Positions 24,092-32,788 of a DNA stretch of 44,083 bases are shown in pieces. The notes beneath the pieces are model-generated. The model saw only the letters and a program-made list of their open reading frames with translations. It ran no database searches and had not been told where the DNA came from. How positions within the stretch are numbered: position 1 is the first letter of the stretch; the number at the start of each line of letters is the position of its first letter. Source of the DNA: Bacteroidota bacterium (GTDB taxonomy: Bacteria > Bacteroidota > Bacteroidia > Flavobacteriales_F > PHOS-HE28); NCBI GenBank assembly GCA_018267065.1, contig JAFDZG010000068.1, forward strand, positions 1 to 44,083. The letters are read 5' to 3'. The translations under genes and the position numbers were made by a program.

Positions 24092-26089
24092 ATGCACCGT
24101 TCCGGGACAATACCGCTGACCTACCGTACGCTTTGCTTACCCCTGCTTTTGTGGCTGGGCACAGGGCGTGCCATTGCACAGGGCAGCCATGCAACGCTTT
24201 TCGAAGAATGGTCTTTCCGGCAAGCAGGCACCATCCCATGGCACCCTGCGCAAGTGCCCGGTGAGGTACACACCGACCTGTTGCGCAATGGCCTCATCCC
24301 AGACCCTTACCGCAATTTCAATGCGGACAGCGTGCAATGGGTAGAGGAAAAGGATTGGGAGTACGCCTGCATCATCAATGCCGATGAAGCACTGCTCCAC
24401 AATGAACATGTGGACCTGGTGTTCAAGGGGCTGGACACCTTCGCGGAAGTGTGGTTGAACGATTCGTTATTGGGCAAGGCCAACAACATGTTCCGCACGT
24501 GGGAATGGCCAGTGCGGGAATTGCTGAAACCGGGAGTGAACCGGCTGAAGGTGGTGTTCCGCAGCGCGGTGCGTGAAGGACAAAAGCTGCGGAAAGCATA
24601 CGGCATCAACCTGCCGCACGACAGCGACCCCAGCGCAGTGAGCCCGTATGTGCGCAAGGCCGCCTATCAGTTCGGTTGGGACTTCGCGCCGCGCTTGGTG
24701 GGCTGCGGTATCTGGCAGCCCGTGGAACTGCGCTGTTGGAACGGCGCACGTTTGGGAAGCGTGAAAGTGGAACAGCACTTCACCACGGACAGCATCCGGC
24801 TGGATGTGCAGGTGAATACCGCGGGCAATGCAAGTTTCACCGTCCATTGTTCCTTGGACGGAGTTCCGATCGGTCGGCCTGTGGATGCCGTCCCGTCGGC
24901 GTCCATCACCGTCCATTACACCTTGCCCCGCACCGCCTCGTGGTGGCCCAATGGTTCGGGGAGGCAACCCCTCCACAACCTGTGCGTCGAATTGCGCAGC
25001 CCCGAAGGCCAGCTCTTGGACTCCACCACGCACCGCATCGGCTACCGCAGCGTGGAGCTCCGCCAAGAAACAGACAGTATCGGCCGCTCGTTCACCTTTA
25101 TCATCAACGGCAAGCCCATCTTCATGAAGGGCTGCAACATCGTACCGCCAGATATGTTCCCAAGCCGCGCGGGTGACAGCGCCTGGGTGGCCCTTGTGGC
25201 CCACATGCAACGCGCGCATATCAACATGGTGCGCGTGTGGGCCGGTGGCATCTATCCGCCGGAAGCATTTTACAACGCTTGCGACACGGCGGGCATCCTG
25301 GTGTGGCAGGATTTCATGCTAGCGAACCTGGTGCCTGCGGAAGGGGAATTTTTGGACAACATCACACAGGAGGCAAAAGAGCAGGCGGCGCGCTTCGCGC
25401 TGCACCCCTGTGCTGCGCTGCTCTGCGGCAACAATGAACTGAACGTGGCCTGGAGCAATTGGGGCTGGCAGGACAAGTACAAGCTGCATGGCACTGATTC
25501 AGCCAGGGTAATCCAAAGCAATCGGCGTTTATGGAAGGATGTATTGGGCGGCATTGCAGCCGAAGCCGGTGTACCCTACACCTGGACCAGCGCGTTGAGT
25601 AACTGGGGCAATGCCGCCGGGCTGCGCAGCGGCGACCTCCACTACTGGGGAGTGTGGCACGGCGATGCGGACTTCGCATCCTTCGCCACGAACGTGGGGC
25701 GCTTTGTGAGCGAGTACGGCTTCCAAAGCTGGCCCGACAGCGCTTTGTTGGCGAAGTACATCAATCCCGATCAACTCTACTTGGGCAGCCCCGCGATGCA
25801 ATACCGCCAGCGCAGCTACAAAACGGACAAGCCAACCTGGGAGGCGATCCAACGTGAATTAGGAGAACATCCCAGAACACTTGGGGAATTCATCGAAGCC
25901 AGCCAAGCCGTGCAAGCACTGGCTTATGAAAAGGCGATCCAGGCGCACATTAAAAAGCAGCCCTGGTGCATGGGCACGCTCTTTTGGCAACTGAACGATT
26001 GCTGGCCGGGGCCGAGCTGGAGCTTGGTGGACTACGGGGGGAATTGGAAACCGGGAATGTTCGAAGCGCAACAGTTATTCAGCCGGTGA
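24092..26089 (+). CDS. Glycoside hydrolase family 2 beta-mannosidase-like, C-terminally short
   Basis: A secreted exo-glycosidase, probably releasing mannose (or glucosamine) from beta-linked oligosaccharides. The 665 residues contain a signal peptide (LCLPLLLWLGTGRAIAQ), an N-terminal jelly-roll with VPGEVHTDLLRNGLIPDPYR, and an Ig-like domain. The TIM barrel follows, with acid/base Glu near 449 in CGNNEL and nucleophile Glu near 540 in SEYGFQSW. The chain ends shortly after the barrel-closing LNDCWPGPSWSLVDYGG. Family enzymes are usually about 850 residues because two further beta-sandwich domains follow; these are missing, and no continuation is found in other frames before 26178. The ATG at 24092 is preferred over a GTG at 24074. 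A dispersed repeat ends about 40 bases upstream. Confidence 0.85.
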   Translation: MHRSGTIPLTYRTLCLPLLLWLGTGRAIAQGSHATLFEEWSFRQAGTIPWHPAQVPGEVHTDLLRNGLIPDPYRNFNADSVQWVEEKDWEYACIINADEALLHNEHVDLVFKGLDTFAEVWLNDSLLGKANNMFRTWEWPVRELLKPGVNRLKVVFRSAVREGQKLRKAYGINLPHDSDPSAVSPYVRKAAYQFGWDFAPRLVGCGIWQPVELRCWNGARLGSVKVEQHFTTDSIRLDVQVNTAGNASFTVHCSLDGVPIGRPVDAVPSASITVHYTLPRTASWWPNGSGRQPLHNLCVELRSPEGQLLDSTTHRIGYRSVELRQETDSIGRSFTFIINGKPIFMKGCNIVPPDMFPSRAGDSAWVALVAHMQRAHINMVRVWAGGIYPPEAFYNACDTAGILVWQDFMLANLVPAEGEFLDNITQEAKEQAARFALHPCAALLCGNNELNVAWSNWGWQDKYKLHGTDSARVIQSNRRLWKDVLGGIAAEAGVPYTWTSALSNWGNAAGLRSGDLHYWGVWHGDADFASFATNVGRFVSEYGFQSWPDSALLAKYINPDQLYLGSPAMQYRQRSYKTDKPTWEAIQRELGEHPRTLGEFIEASQAVQALAYEKAIQAHIKKQPWCMGTLFWQLNDCWPGPSWSLVDYGGNWKPGMFEAQQLFSR

Positions 26090-26163
26090 GGGAGGCCCGG
26101 TACGCGCCTATGAACGGCCCGGGATGTTGATGGTTGCCGATCAGCGTACATCCGGGTGGCGGC

Positions 26164-26171
26164 TATTTTTG
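26164..26171 (+). promoter_or_regulatory. -7 box TATTTTTG for the gene at 26179
   Basis: A perfect TANNTTTG match ending seven bases before the ATG at 26179, so the message would be leaderless or nearly so. No -33 TTG is found at 17-23 bases. Confidence 0.55.
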
Positions 26172-26178
26172 CTTCACC

Positions 26179-26727
26179 ATGCATTCATCCACCAGCTTCT
26201 CCAGCCTTGTTCTTGTTTTGGCTTCATTGTTTCCCGCGTTAGCGAAGGCCCAAGCGTCACCTGCCGTGCCGAGTCCGGATGGCTTGTACGTGGGCTTCGG
26301 CTTGGGCCAGGACTTGGGAGGCCTGTATGGTGTGGGCATCTCGTATTGGCCAGCCCCATGGCTATCCGGCTTTGTTGGCGGTGGATGGGCCGTGGTCGAT
26401 TTCAGCTACCAGACCGGACTGCAATTCAGGCTGCCGACCGAAAAGCGGGTTTCGCCCTTTCTGGCCGCCATGTATGGCTACAACGGCGCGATCCACATTA
26501 AAGGCAAGGAAAGCCTGGACGGGATCTATTATGGCCCCACGGTGGGCGGCGGCATCATATTGAAGCAACGCAGCGGCCACAACTATTGGCGGTTCTCCAT
26601 CAATGTCCCCATGCGGTCACAGGAATTCCTGGATGATTGGGAAGCCATCAAGCAGCGGCCGGACGTGGAAGTGAAAGCTGACCTGCTACCGGTGACGATT
26701 GGGGTGGGATTCCACCTGAAGCTTTGA
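26179..26727 (+). CDS. Predicted outer-membrane beta-barrel-like protein
   Basis: A 182-residue exported protein. The signal peptide is MHSSTSFSSLVLVLASLFPA to about AKAQA. The mature part alternates short beta strands rich in Gly and aromatic residues (LYVGFGLGQDLGGLYGVGIS, WLSGFVGGGWAVVDFSY, YYGPTVGGGIILKQ) and ends in a hydrophobic strand TIGVGFHLKL with a terminal Leu, compatible with an eight-strand OmpA/OmpX-like barrel. No specific family is recognised. The ATG is fixed by the signal peptide and the adjacent -7 box. It lies 4 bases from the convergent small gene at 26731. Confidence 0.7.
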   Translation: MHSSTSFSSLVLVLASLFPALAKAQASPAVPSPDGLYVGFGLGQDLGGLYGVGISYWPAPWLSGFVGGGWAVVDFSYQTGLQFRLPTEKRVSPFLAAMYGYNGAIHIKGKESLDGIYYGPTVGGGIILKQRSGHNYWRFSINVPMRSQEFLDDWEAIKQRPDVEVKADLLPVTIGVGFHLKL

Positions 26728-26730
26728 GGG

Positions 26731-26883
26731 CTACGGCTCCAGCCCCACGATCTTGCCGTCCTTGATCACCCACACCTTGGTGCCGTGGATCTTGGCCTGG
26801 CGGCGGGCTTCCTTGGCGGCGCGCTTCAAGGCACGGAGCACAACAAGTGCTTGTTCACTGGGGGCTTTTTGCTTGCCTTTCAT
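26731..26883 (-). CDS. 50-residue putative antitoxin paired with the zeta-like kinase
   Basis: A short basic protein starting MKGKQKAPSEQALVVLRALK and ending in VWVIKDGKIVGLEP. The C-terminal W-x-I-K-D-G-K-I-V motif resembles that of small proteins encoded beside zeta-toxin-like genes in many bacteria, where it is thought to be part of the antidote (recalled family knowledge). The start overlaps the stop of the zeta-like gene (ATGA at 26883-26880), so the two are translationally coupled with the kinase first. Antitoxin-first order is more usual. It is too short for ordinary length cut-offs. Codon use (GC-rich third positions) matches its neighbours. Confidence 0.75.
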   Translation of the reverse strand: MKGKQKAPSEQALVVLRALKRAAKEARRQAKIHGTKVWVIKDGKIVGLEP

Positions 26884-27407
26884 GATCGATGCTCTGACAA
26901 AAGTACGGGAACGGCTCCTGATGCATCATACAACATCCAATGGTCGGCCAAGGCTTGGTAATGATCCCGGAAATTTACCAAGCCCCGATTGAACCGGCGA
27001 AGGATGTCGGATCTGGGTACATCATGGCCACCTTGAAGCACCCGCATGGCCACGCGGTGTACGGCCAGTTTTGGCGAACCCAATTTGAGAAAGATGATCT
27101 GAACATGATATCCCAACCTCTTCCAATCCTGGATTAACTTGACATAGGACTTTCCGCTCAGTGTGCTTTCCAAGGCGAATGATTCCTTGGCCTTGGTCAA
27201 CTTGCCCAGTTCTTCCAATAGGATCCGACCAGCAGCACGAGCCGCACGCTCGGGCATCAACGGTGAAAGGCCGGTGGCGATCAAATCGGCATTGATGAAG
27301 TTGATCATACCAGCCTCCTGCACGAGGTAGCTCCTTGCAAATGTGGTCTTCCCCGCGCCGTTCGGCCCGGCGATGATGATGCAGCGGGGTGCAGGCTTCT
27401 TTGCCAT
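26880..27407 (-). CDS. Zeta toxin family P-loop kinase
   Basis: A 175-residue P-loop protein of the zeta-toxin/AAA_33 type. Walker A is AGPNGAGKTTF (Gly14-Thr22); NADLIATGLSP supplies the family's substrate Asp region, and FALESTLSG is the conserved strand before the second helix. The C-terminal half contains RVLQGGHDVP and ILRRFNRGL, typical of chromosomal short zeta proteins. Zeta toxins phosphorylate UDP-N-acetylglucosamine and poison wall synthesis; whether this short form does so is not known. The ATG at 27407 is preferred over a TTG at 27419, which overlaps a TACCTTGA -7-like box (27423-27416). It is followed by an overlapping small gene. Confidence 0.85.
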   Translation of the reverse strand: MAKKPAPRCIIIAGPNGAGKTTFARSYLVQEAGMINFINADLIATGLSPLMPERAARAAGRILLEELGKLTKAKESFALESTLSGKSYVKLIQDWKRLGYHVQIIFLKLGSPKLAVHRVAMRVLQGGHDVPRSDILRRFNRGLVNFRDHYQALADHWMLYDASGAVPVLLSEHRS

Positions 27408-27584
27408 TAAGGCGTTCAAGGTAGATCTGTTGCGAATGGCCCTTCACTTCATTCCCTGGAGCTCAGCCATCAGGCCCTGCAGGTTGATGGCGCAGGCATC
27501 ATTCGCATATCCCATGCAAATTCAACGCGCCGTGTTAAAATTACAAGGTTGCGGCTCCCACCTGCAGGGGTGGCAATGGACACA

Positions 27585-27628
27585 AATGGACGTTGATGGA
27601 CGCGAAATCGCGTCCATCAACGTCCATT
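27585..27628. repeat. 20-bp perfect hairpin with 4-base loop
   Basis: The arms 27585-27604 and 27609-27628 are exact reverse complements around loop aaat. It lies 19 bases past the dxs stop codon, in the gap before the zeta-like gene on the same strand. No T run follows on either strand. It may end dxs transcription, act as an RNA-stability hairpin, or be a mobile palindrome. The motif tggac recurs three times in the left arm and just before it. Confidence 0.8.
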
Positions 27629-27647
27629 GAAAACCAGGTACCGATAC

Positions 27648-29591
27648 CTACGCCCCCACTCCCACGCTCTTCGAACCTCTCGCCGGTAGTATCTCCTTCA
27701 CGGTGGCAATGAGGGCCTTGTCGTCAAAGCCGCATTCGGTGTAAAGTTCCGGCTGGGTGCCGTGTTCAATGAAGCGGTCGGGGATGCCGAGGCGCTTTAC
27801 CTGGGCCTGGTAGCCGTGGTCGGCCATGAACTCCAGCACGGCGCTGCCCATGCCGCCCATGATGCAGCCGTCCTCGATGGTGACCACGTGCTTGAACTTG
27901 GCAAACACCTCGTGCAAGAGCAGCTCGTCGATGGGCTTGGCGAAGCGCATGTCGTAATGGGCCACGCTGTATCCTTCGGCCTGTAATGCGTCGATGCCCT
28001 TGGCGGCGATGTTGCCGATGTGGCCGATGCTGAGCACGGCGAGGTCATTGCCATTGCGCAGCTTGCGGCCGGTGCCCACCTTGATCTCCTTGAAGGGCGT
28101 TTTCCACTCGGTCATCACGCCTTCGCCGCGCGGGTAGCGGATGCTGAAGGGGCCTTGGTCGGGCAACTGCGCGGTGTACATCAGATTGCGCAGTTCCTCC
28201 TCGTTCATCGGGGCGCTCACAACCATGTTGGGGATGCAGCGGAAGTACGCAATGTCGAACGCGCCGTGGTGGGTGGGGCCGTCTGCGCCGGCGAGGCCGC
28301 CGCGATCGAGGCAGAAGACGACATTAAGGTTTTGCAGGGCCACATCATGCACCACCTGGTCGTAGGCGCGCTGCATGAAAGAGCTGTAGATGTTGCAGAA
28401 GGGCACCATGCCCTGGGTGGCCATGCCTGCGCTGAAGGTGACGGCATGCTGCTCGGCGATGCCCACGTCGAAGGCCCGGTCCGGCATCGCCTTCATCATG
28501 ATGTTCAGTGAACAGCCGCTGGGCATGGCAGGCGTTACACCTATGATCTTGGGGTTCTTCTCGGCCAGCTCCACGATGCTGTGGCCGAAAACATCCTGGT
28601 ATTTGGGCGGCTGGGGGCTCTTGGGCACCACCTTGATGATCTCGCCCGTTTGCTTGTTGAACAGCCCGGGCGCGTGCCACACGGTGGGGCTGCCTTCCTC
28701 GGCGGGCTTGTAGCCCTTGCCCTTCACGGTGATGGTGTGCAGTATCTTGGGGCCGGGGATGTTGCGCAGGTCACGCATCACCGCCACCAAGCGTTCCACG
28801 TCATGGCCGTCCACCGGGCCGAAGTAGCGGAACTTCAGGCTCTCAAAGAGGTTGCTCTGCTTGAGCAGCGAAGCCTTCACGGCATTCTCCACCTTTTGCA
28901 CGATGGACTGGGCGTTGGGCCCGAACTTGCTGAGCTTGCCCAACAAGTTCCACACCTCGTCCTTCACCTTGTTGTAGCTGCGGCTCGTGGTAATGTCGGT
29001 CAGGTAGTCGCGGAGTGCCCCCACGTTGGGGTCGATGCTCATGCAGTTGTCGTTGAGCACCACCAACATGTTCGAACCGATGCCGCCTGCATGGTTGAGG
29101 GCCTCGAAGGCCATGCCGGCGGTCATGGCGCCATCACCGATCACGGCCACCGTGTGCCGATCTTTTTCGCCCTTCAACTTGCTGGCTTCGGCCATGCCGG
29201 TGGCCGCGCCGATGCTGGTGCTGCTGTGGCCCACGCCGAAGGTGTCGTACGGGCTTTCGCTGCGCTTGGGGAAGCCGCTGAGGCCGCCGTGGATGCGGTT
29301 GGTGTGGAAGACTTCGCGCCTTCCGGTGAGGATCTTGTGGCCGTAGGCTTGGTGGCCCACGTCCCACACCAGTTGATCATAGGGTGTGTTGAAGACGTAG
29401 TGCAGGGCCACGGTGAGCTCCACCACGCCGAGGCTGGCGCCGAAGTGGCCGCCCTTCACGCTTACCACATCGATGATGAAGTTGCGCAGCTCCGTGCACA
29501 CCTGCTCCAACTGCGGCCCGGAGAGCTTGCGCAGGTCGGAGGGGGCGTGGATGGTTTCTAAAAGCGGATAGGGGCTGGAGGGGGCGGGCAT
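27648..29591 (-). CDS. dxs: 1-deoxy-D-xylulose-5-phosphate synthase
   Basis: Condenses pyruvate and glyceraldehyde-3-phosphate in the first step of the MEP isoprenoid pathway, using thiamine diphosphate. The 647-residue protein shows [33 protein letters not shown], and the ThDP site [18 protein letters not shown] with a conserved Asn nearby. The pyrimidine domain has [17 protein letters not shown] with its catalytic Glu, followed by the transketolase C-domain. Length is normal. The ATG at 29591 is preferred over an upstream start at 29612 because a -7 box overlaps the latter. The cofactor enzyme gene thiL lies 5 kb away. Confidence 0.97.
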   Translation of the reverse strand: MPAPSSPYPLLETIHAPSDLRKLSGPQLEQVCTELRNFIIDVVSVKGGHFGASLGVVELTVALHYVFNTPYDQLVWDVGHQAYGHKILTGRREVFHTNRIHGGLSGFPKRSESPYDTFGVGHSSTSIGAATGMAEASKLKGEKDRHTVAVIGDGAMTAGMAFEALNHAGGIGSNMLVVLNDNCMSIDPNVGALRDYLTDITTSRSYNKVKDEVWNLLGKLSKFGPNAQSIVQKVENAVKASLLKQSNLFESLKFRYFGPVDGHDVERLVAVMRDLRNIPGPKILHTITVKGKGYKPAEEGSPTVWHAPGLFNKQTGEIIKVVPKSPQPPKYQDVFGHSIVELAEKNPKIIGVTPAMPSGCSLNIMMKAMPDRAFDVGIAEQHAVTFSAGMATQGMVPFCNIYSSFMQRAYDQVVHDVALQNLNVVFCLDRGGLAGADGPTHHGAFDIAYFRCIPNMVVSAPMNEEELRNLMYTAQLPDQGPFSIRYPRGEGVMTEWKTPFKEIKVGTGRKLRNGNDLAVLSIGHIGNIAAKGIDALQAEGYSVAHYDMRFAKPIDELLLHEVFAKFKHVVTIEDGCIMGGMGSAVLEFMADHGYQAQVKRLGIPDRFIEHGTQPELYTECGFDDKALIATVKEILPARGSKSVGVGA

Positions 29592-29609
29592 GGCCGGGCA
29601 AAGGACGAC

Positions 29610-29617
29610 CAAAGGTA
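29610..29617 (-). promoter_or_regulatory. -7 box TACCTTTG of dxs
   Basis: A perfect TANNTTTG on the minus strand, 18 bases before the ATG at 29591; the leader would be about 12 bases. No clear -33 TTG. Confidence 0.6.
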
Positions 29618-29664
29618 CGGGTACCGGGGAAATCAGGAATGGAGATCATTGTGGCCAACCGGGC

Positions 29665-29994
29665 TCAACACAGTCCTTCCCCAGCTCCCGGCCCGATCTG
29701 ATACTCATGCCCATCATACTTCCCGCCAAAGCGCTTGGCAAACCGTTCATGGACCTCGTACATGCGCTCCAGCGTGTCCGGCCCAACATCGTGCGTCAAG
29801 GACAGGATCAGCCCCCACTCCCTGGTCTTTTCATTTTGTGAGGCACTGCACAGGGTGTAGTCCAGGTCCAACGCCGCCACGATCATGCGGTCCATGTTCT
29901 CCTTCTTGTCGAAGTAGAACCAATAGGTCACCTCGCGCTCCACGCTGTCATCATCATTGCGGAGCATCTCGAATGCCCATTCCCGGTCATCCAT
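29665..29994 (-). CDS. RraB-like (ribonuclease E inhibitor B domain) protein
   Basis: A 109-residue acidic cytoplasmic protein. It starts MDDREWAFEMLRNDDDSVER and has a central VTYWFYFDKKENMDRMIVAA, then WGLILSLTHDVGPDTLERMY and a closing FGGKYDGHEYQ. The layout (two alpha/beta halves and an ending with YDG followed by a bulky residue) matches the RraB/DUF695-like family, whose founding member in E. coli binds RNase E. Whether it acts on an RNase here is unknown. The ATG at 29994 is supported by family length; TACCTTG lies only five bases upstream of it, which would make the message leaderless. A TTG at 30048 is an alternative start. Confidence 0.65.
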   Translation of the reverse strand: MDDREWAFEMLRNDDDSVEREVTYWFYFDKKENMDRMIVAALDLDYTLCSASQNEKTREWGLILSLTHDVGPDTLERMYEVHERFAKRFGGKYDGHEYQIGPGAGEGLC

Positions 29995-30204
29995 GGGTGC
30001 AAGGTAGTTCGTGTTAGTGCTGGCCTGGACCTTGGACTTCCCGATCAAGAGCTTTGCTTAAACGGCCGGCCAAGCACCCCGAAGAATGCGCAACTGCCGG
30101 TAGCAAGAGCGCTCCCTTGCTTTGGTGACGAGATCCACTGAGCTTTGCATACAAGTTTCGGCGCAAGTGGCACAATGCCACAAATTCAAATCAACAGCGA
30201 TCGC

Positions 30205-32592
30205 ATGCATCCACAACTATACCGCTCATGGCGTGCCCAAGGCCATTCAGCCACCTCCAGGCGTACAATTTTCCCGTGCTTGGCCATAGGCGTGTTGTGT
30301 GCCTTGCATGCTCCTGCAATCCTGCACGCACAAGATCTCTCCTGGTCTTTCACGATCGGAGGGACAGGCTATGAGGAAGCCCGCGGCATCGCGGTAGCCC
30401 AAGATGGGCGCATCTACATGACGGGTGAGTTTGAGGACACTGTGAATTTCGCACCCGGAGCGGCCCAAAGCACCATGGTGAGCCAAGGGTATAGCGATGC
30501 CTTCCTGGCCTGCTACACCAATGACGGGAAGTTGCACCATGCCCTGAGCTTTGCCGGCACGGCGAAAAGCCAAGGATACGGAGTGGCCATTGCACCCAAC
30601 GGCACGGTGTACACTACGGGCATCTTCACCGGAACGGTTGACCTGGACCCCGGGCCAGGCATGGCCCTGTATACGAGCGGAGGGCTGTATGATGCATACC
30701 TCTGTGCCCTGAGCCCCGATGGCGGCTTGCTTTGGGCCGGGACGATCGGAGGGCCCGGGAATGAGGAGACCCGCAGCGTGACCACGGATGCCGCAGGCAA
30801 CCTGTACATCGCCGGGGAAATGCACGGGGCCTTCGATGCAGACCCGGGCCCGGATGTGTACATGGTGGACACCCTTGGGTCCTTTGATGCTTTTGTGGCC
30901 AAGTATGGGCCGGACGGTTCATTCCAGTGGGCACACGCCATCGGCGGCACCGGTGATGACAGGGCTTACGATGCCGTGGCACGGCCGGACGGCAGCGTAT
31001 TTGTCACCGGTTACTTTGCCGACACCATGGACATCGACCCTGGAGCGGGCGTGCTGCAGGTGGCTGCACATGGTCAATGGTCTGATGCGTTCCTGGTACA
31101 CTATGATGCCGACGGCAACTTGATCTGGGGCACCGGCATGGGCGGCTACGGCACGGACATTGGCCGGGGCTTGGCGTTGGACAGCACAGGCAATGTGGCC
31201 ATTACGGGGCGCTTTGCCAAAACGGCCTATTTCCGGAACGGGGCAGGGCTGGACAGCTTATCGTGCAGCGGCCCGGATGGCGATGCCGACATTTTCCTGG
31301 CCAAGTATGGTGCCGATGGCTCCCTGGCATGGCTGCGCAGCATTGGAGGTCCGGACAAGAACATGCCGCGTGGTGCGGCGGCCGACCGCGAAGGCAATAT
31401 CCTGGTGACGGGCCGTACCCGTGGCACCGTGGACCTGGATGCCGGGCCGGGAACTTCGTTGCATACGGCCAACGGCGTGTTCGATGCCTTCCTGGTGAAA
31501 TATGGGCCACAAGGAGATTTCATCTGGGGTTTCACGGCCGGGGGAACTTTTCATACACGCGGCCTCAACGTGGCCACCGATGCTGTGGGCAGCGCCTACC
31601 TTACCGGGTGGATCACTGAACCCTTCGACATCGACCCCGGGCTGGACAGCCTGTTGCTGACCAGCGCTGGGAGCATGGATGCCTATTTGGCCAAATTCAG
31701 TGACAACGGGCTCCATGACCTGCGGTTGTCCGTTGACCTGGACAACACCCCTGCTTCCACTGGATGGCACATTGGCGGAGCATTGGGTGGACCAGCCTTG
31801 TTTGCGGGCACGGCGGATCCCTCGGAGGCTGGCCAAACCATCCAACGCCTGTGGCAAGTGCCGGAGGGTTGCTACCGGCTAAGCGTGACAGATACGGACG
31901 GCAATGGCGTGGACCCAGGCGGGTATACGCTCTCTGCCGACAGTGTTCCGTTGATCATTGCCAACGGGGAATTTGGATCGGTGAGCGCTCTGGCCAATGG
32001 CGAAGGGTTTTGCCTGCCTACCGGTGCTGCCTCCTTGGACCCTGCTTCCTGTACCCAAGGCGTGTTTACCCCGGATGATGACCTATTGATCCAGCCCGTG
32101 GGCGGAGCGGGGCAATACACGATTTGGATCTTTGATCCCCACGGTACTTTCTCGGCCACTTCCGAGGTAACATCCACTATCGCGCCTCTTTTCCTGTTGC
32201 CGAACGGTACTCCGAACGGACTTCCGCTGAACATCCGGGTTCGGGCATGGGTAGATGGCATCCCGCAGTCATACGGACCTGCCTGTGTGATCCAGTTTGA
32301 CGGGCTTACCGGTATCACCCCGCCGGCAGCATCCGGGGAAAGTCTTTCCTTGTATCCAAATCCGGCCAAGGAAGGCCAGGTATGGCTTGGAATGGACGGA
32401 CTGCCTGACGGAGCGTGGCCGGTGGAGCTGCGCGATGCCTTGGGCTGCCTTGTAGCGGGGAGGATGGCGCATATAGCCACAGGAAGTGTACCCTGCGCAC
32501 TGCCCCTGCCCCCGTTGCGCGCAGGGGTGTATACGGTGGTCGTACAAGGCCCGCACGGCCCGCTTGTACAGCGCTTGGTGGTCGGAGGGTGA
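30205..32592 (+). CDS. SBBP-type beta-propeller protein with T9SS sorting domain
   Basis: A 795-residue secreted surface protein. A basic n-region and hydrophobic stretch (FPCLAIGVLCALHAPAILHAQ) form the signal peptide. About eight repeats of ~55-60 residues follow to residue ~510, each with G-x-D-x-A-x2-A, a VYxTGxF strand, D-x-DPG-x-G and a DAFLxKY-DG turn; this is the SBBP beta-propeller repeat. A PKD/CUB-like segment comes next, then a T9SS type A sorting domain (LSLYPNPAKEGQVWLG, GVYTVVVQG, QRLVVGG). Starts at 30145 (TTG) and 30175 (ATG) are also open; 30205 gives the shortest signal peptide. The stop codon falls at the left edge of a direct repeat of the thiL 3' end. Confidence 0.85.
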   Translation: MHPQLYRSWRAQGHSATSRRTIFPCLAIGVLCALHAPAILHAQDLSWSFTIGGTGYEEARGIAVAQDGRIYMTGEFEDTVNFAPGAAQSTMVSQGYSDAFLACYTNDGKLHHALSFAGTAKSQGYGVAIAPNGTVYTTGIFTGTVDLDPGPGMALYTSGGLYDAYLCALSPDGGLLWAGTIGGPGNEETRSVTTDAAGNLYIAGEMHGAFDADPGPDVYMVDTLGSFDAFVAKYGPDGSFQWAHAIGGTGDDRAYDAVARPDGSVFVTGYFADTMDIDPGAGVLQVAAHGQWSDAFLVHYDADGNLIWGTGMGGYGTDIGRGLALDSTGNVAITGRFAKTAYFRNGAGLDSLSCSGPDGDADIFLAKYGADGSLAWLRSIGGPDKNMPRGAAADREGNILVTGRTRGTVDLDAGPGTSLHTANGVFDAFLVKYGPQGDFIWGFTAGGTFHTRGLNVATDAVGSAYLTGWITEPFDIDPGLDSLLLTSAGSMDAYLAKFSDNGLHDLRLSVDLDNTPASTGWHIGGALGGPALFAGTADPSEAGQTIQRLWQVPEGCYRLSVTDTDGNGVDPGGYTLSADSVPLIIANGEFGSVSALANGEGFCLPTGAASLDPASCTQGVFTPDDDLLIQPVGGAGQYTIWIFDPHGTFSATSEVTSTIAPLFLLPNGTPNGLPLNIRVRAWVDGIPQSYGPACVIQFDGLTGITPPAASGESLSLYPNPAKEGQVWLGMDGLPDGAWPVELRDALGCLVAGRMAHIATGSVPCALPLPPLRAGVYTVVVQGPHGPLVQRLVVGG

Positions 32593-32701
32593 ACTATCCC
32601 TTCTACCCGTCCCAGCCTTGCGCCTTCAGTTCGTGCTGGCCGCCTTGGCAGCCAATGAGGTTGCAGCTACTGGCCTTGGCCGCGATATGGCTGGTGGCGG
32701 T
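32589..32701 (-). pseudogene. Remnant of a thiL 3' end (left direct repeat)
   Basis: Aligned at a constant 2,232-base offset, 32589-32701 matches the 3' end of thiL at 34821-34933, about 75-80% identical over the first 90 bases. On the minus strand it encodes SHIAAKASSCNLIGCQ and then GGQHELKAQGWDG, equivalent to the ThiL C-terminus. The codon after WDG is TAG where thiL has CTG. Nothing of the rest of thiL is present. The shared sequence continues into the DNA just past the stop (gtgaactatcccttc). Confidence 0.8.
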
Positions 32702-32788
32702 GGGTCTTTTGGGTGCTTGGCATCACCAACCGGCACTGACGTGCGCGAGCGGAAGGCTCCAGCGCCGGAAGCCAAATTCGGCCCCCAA

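Noticed and set aside
23814-24239. 141-residue minus-strand frame upstream of the mannosidase gene
   Set aside because: Same repeat-derived peptide, and it runs into the mannosidase gene in antisense.
30205-31700. Repeated DNA in the SBBP gene considered as a CRISPR or tandem array
   Set aside because: The periodicity is at protein level (propeller repeats of varied sequence); no identical direct repeats with spacers exist in the window.
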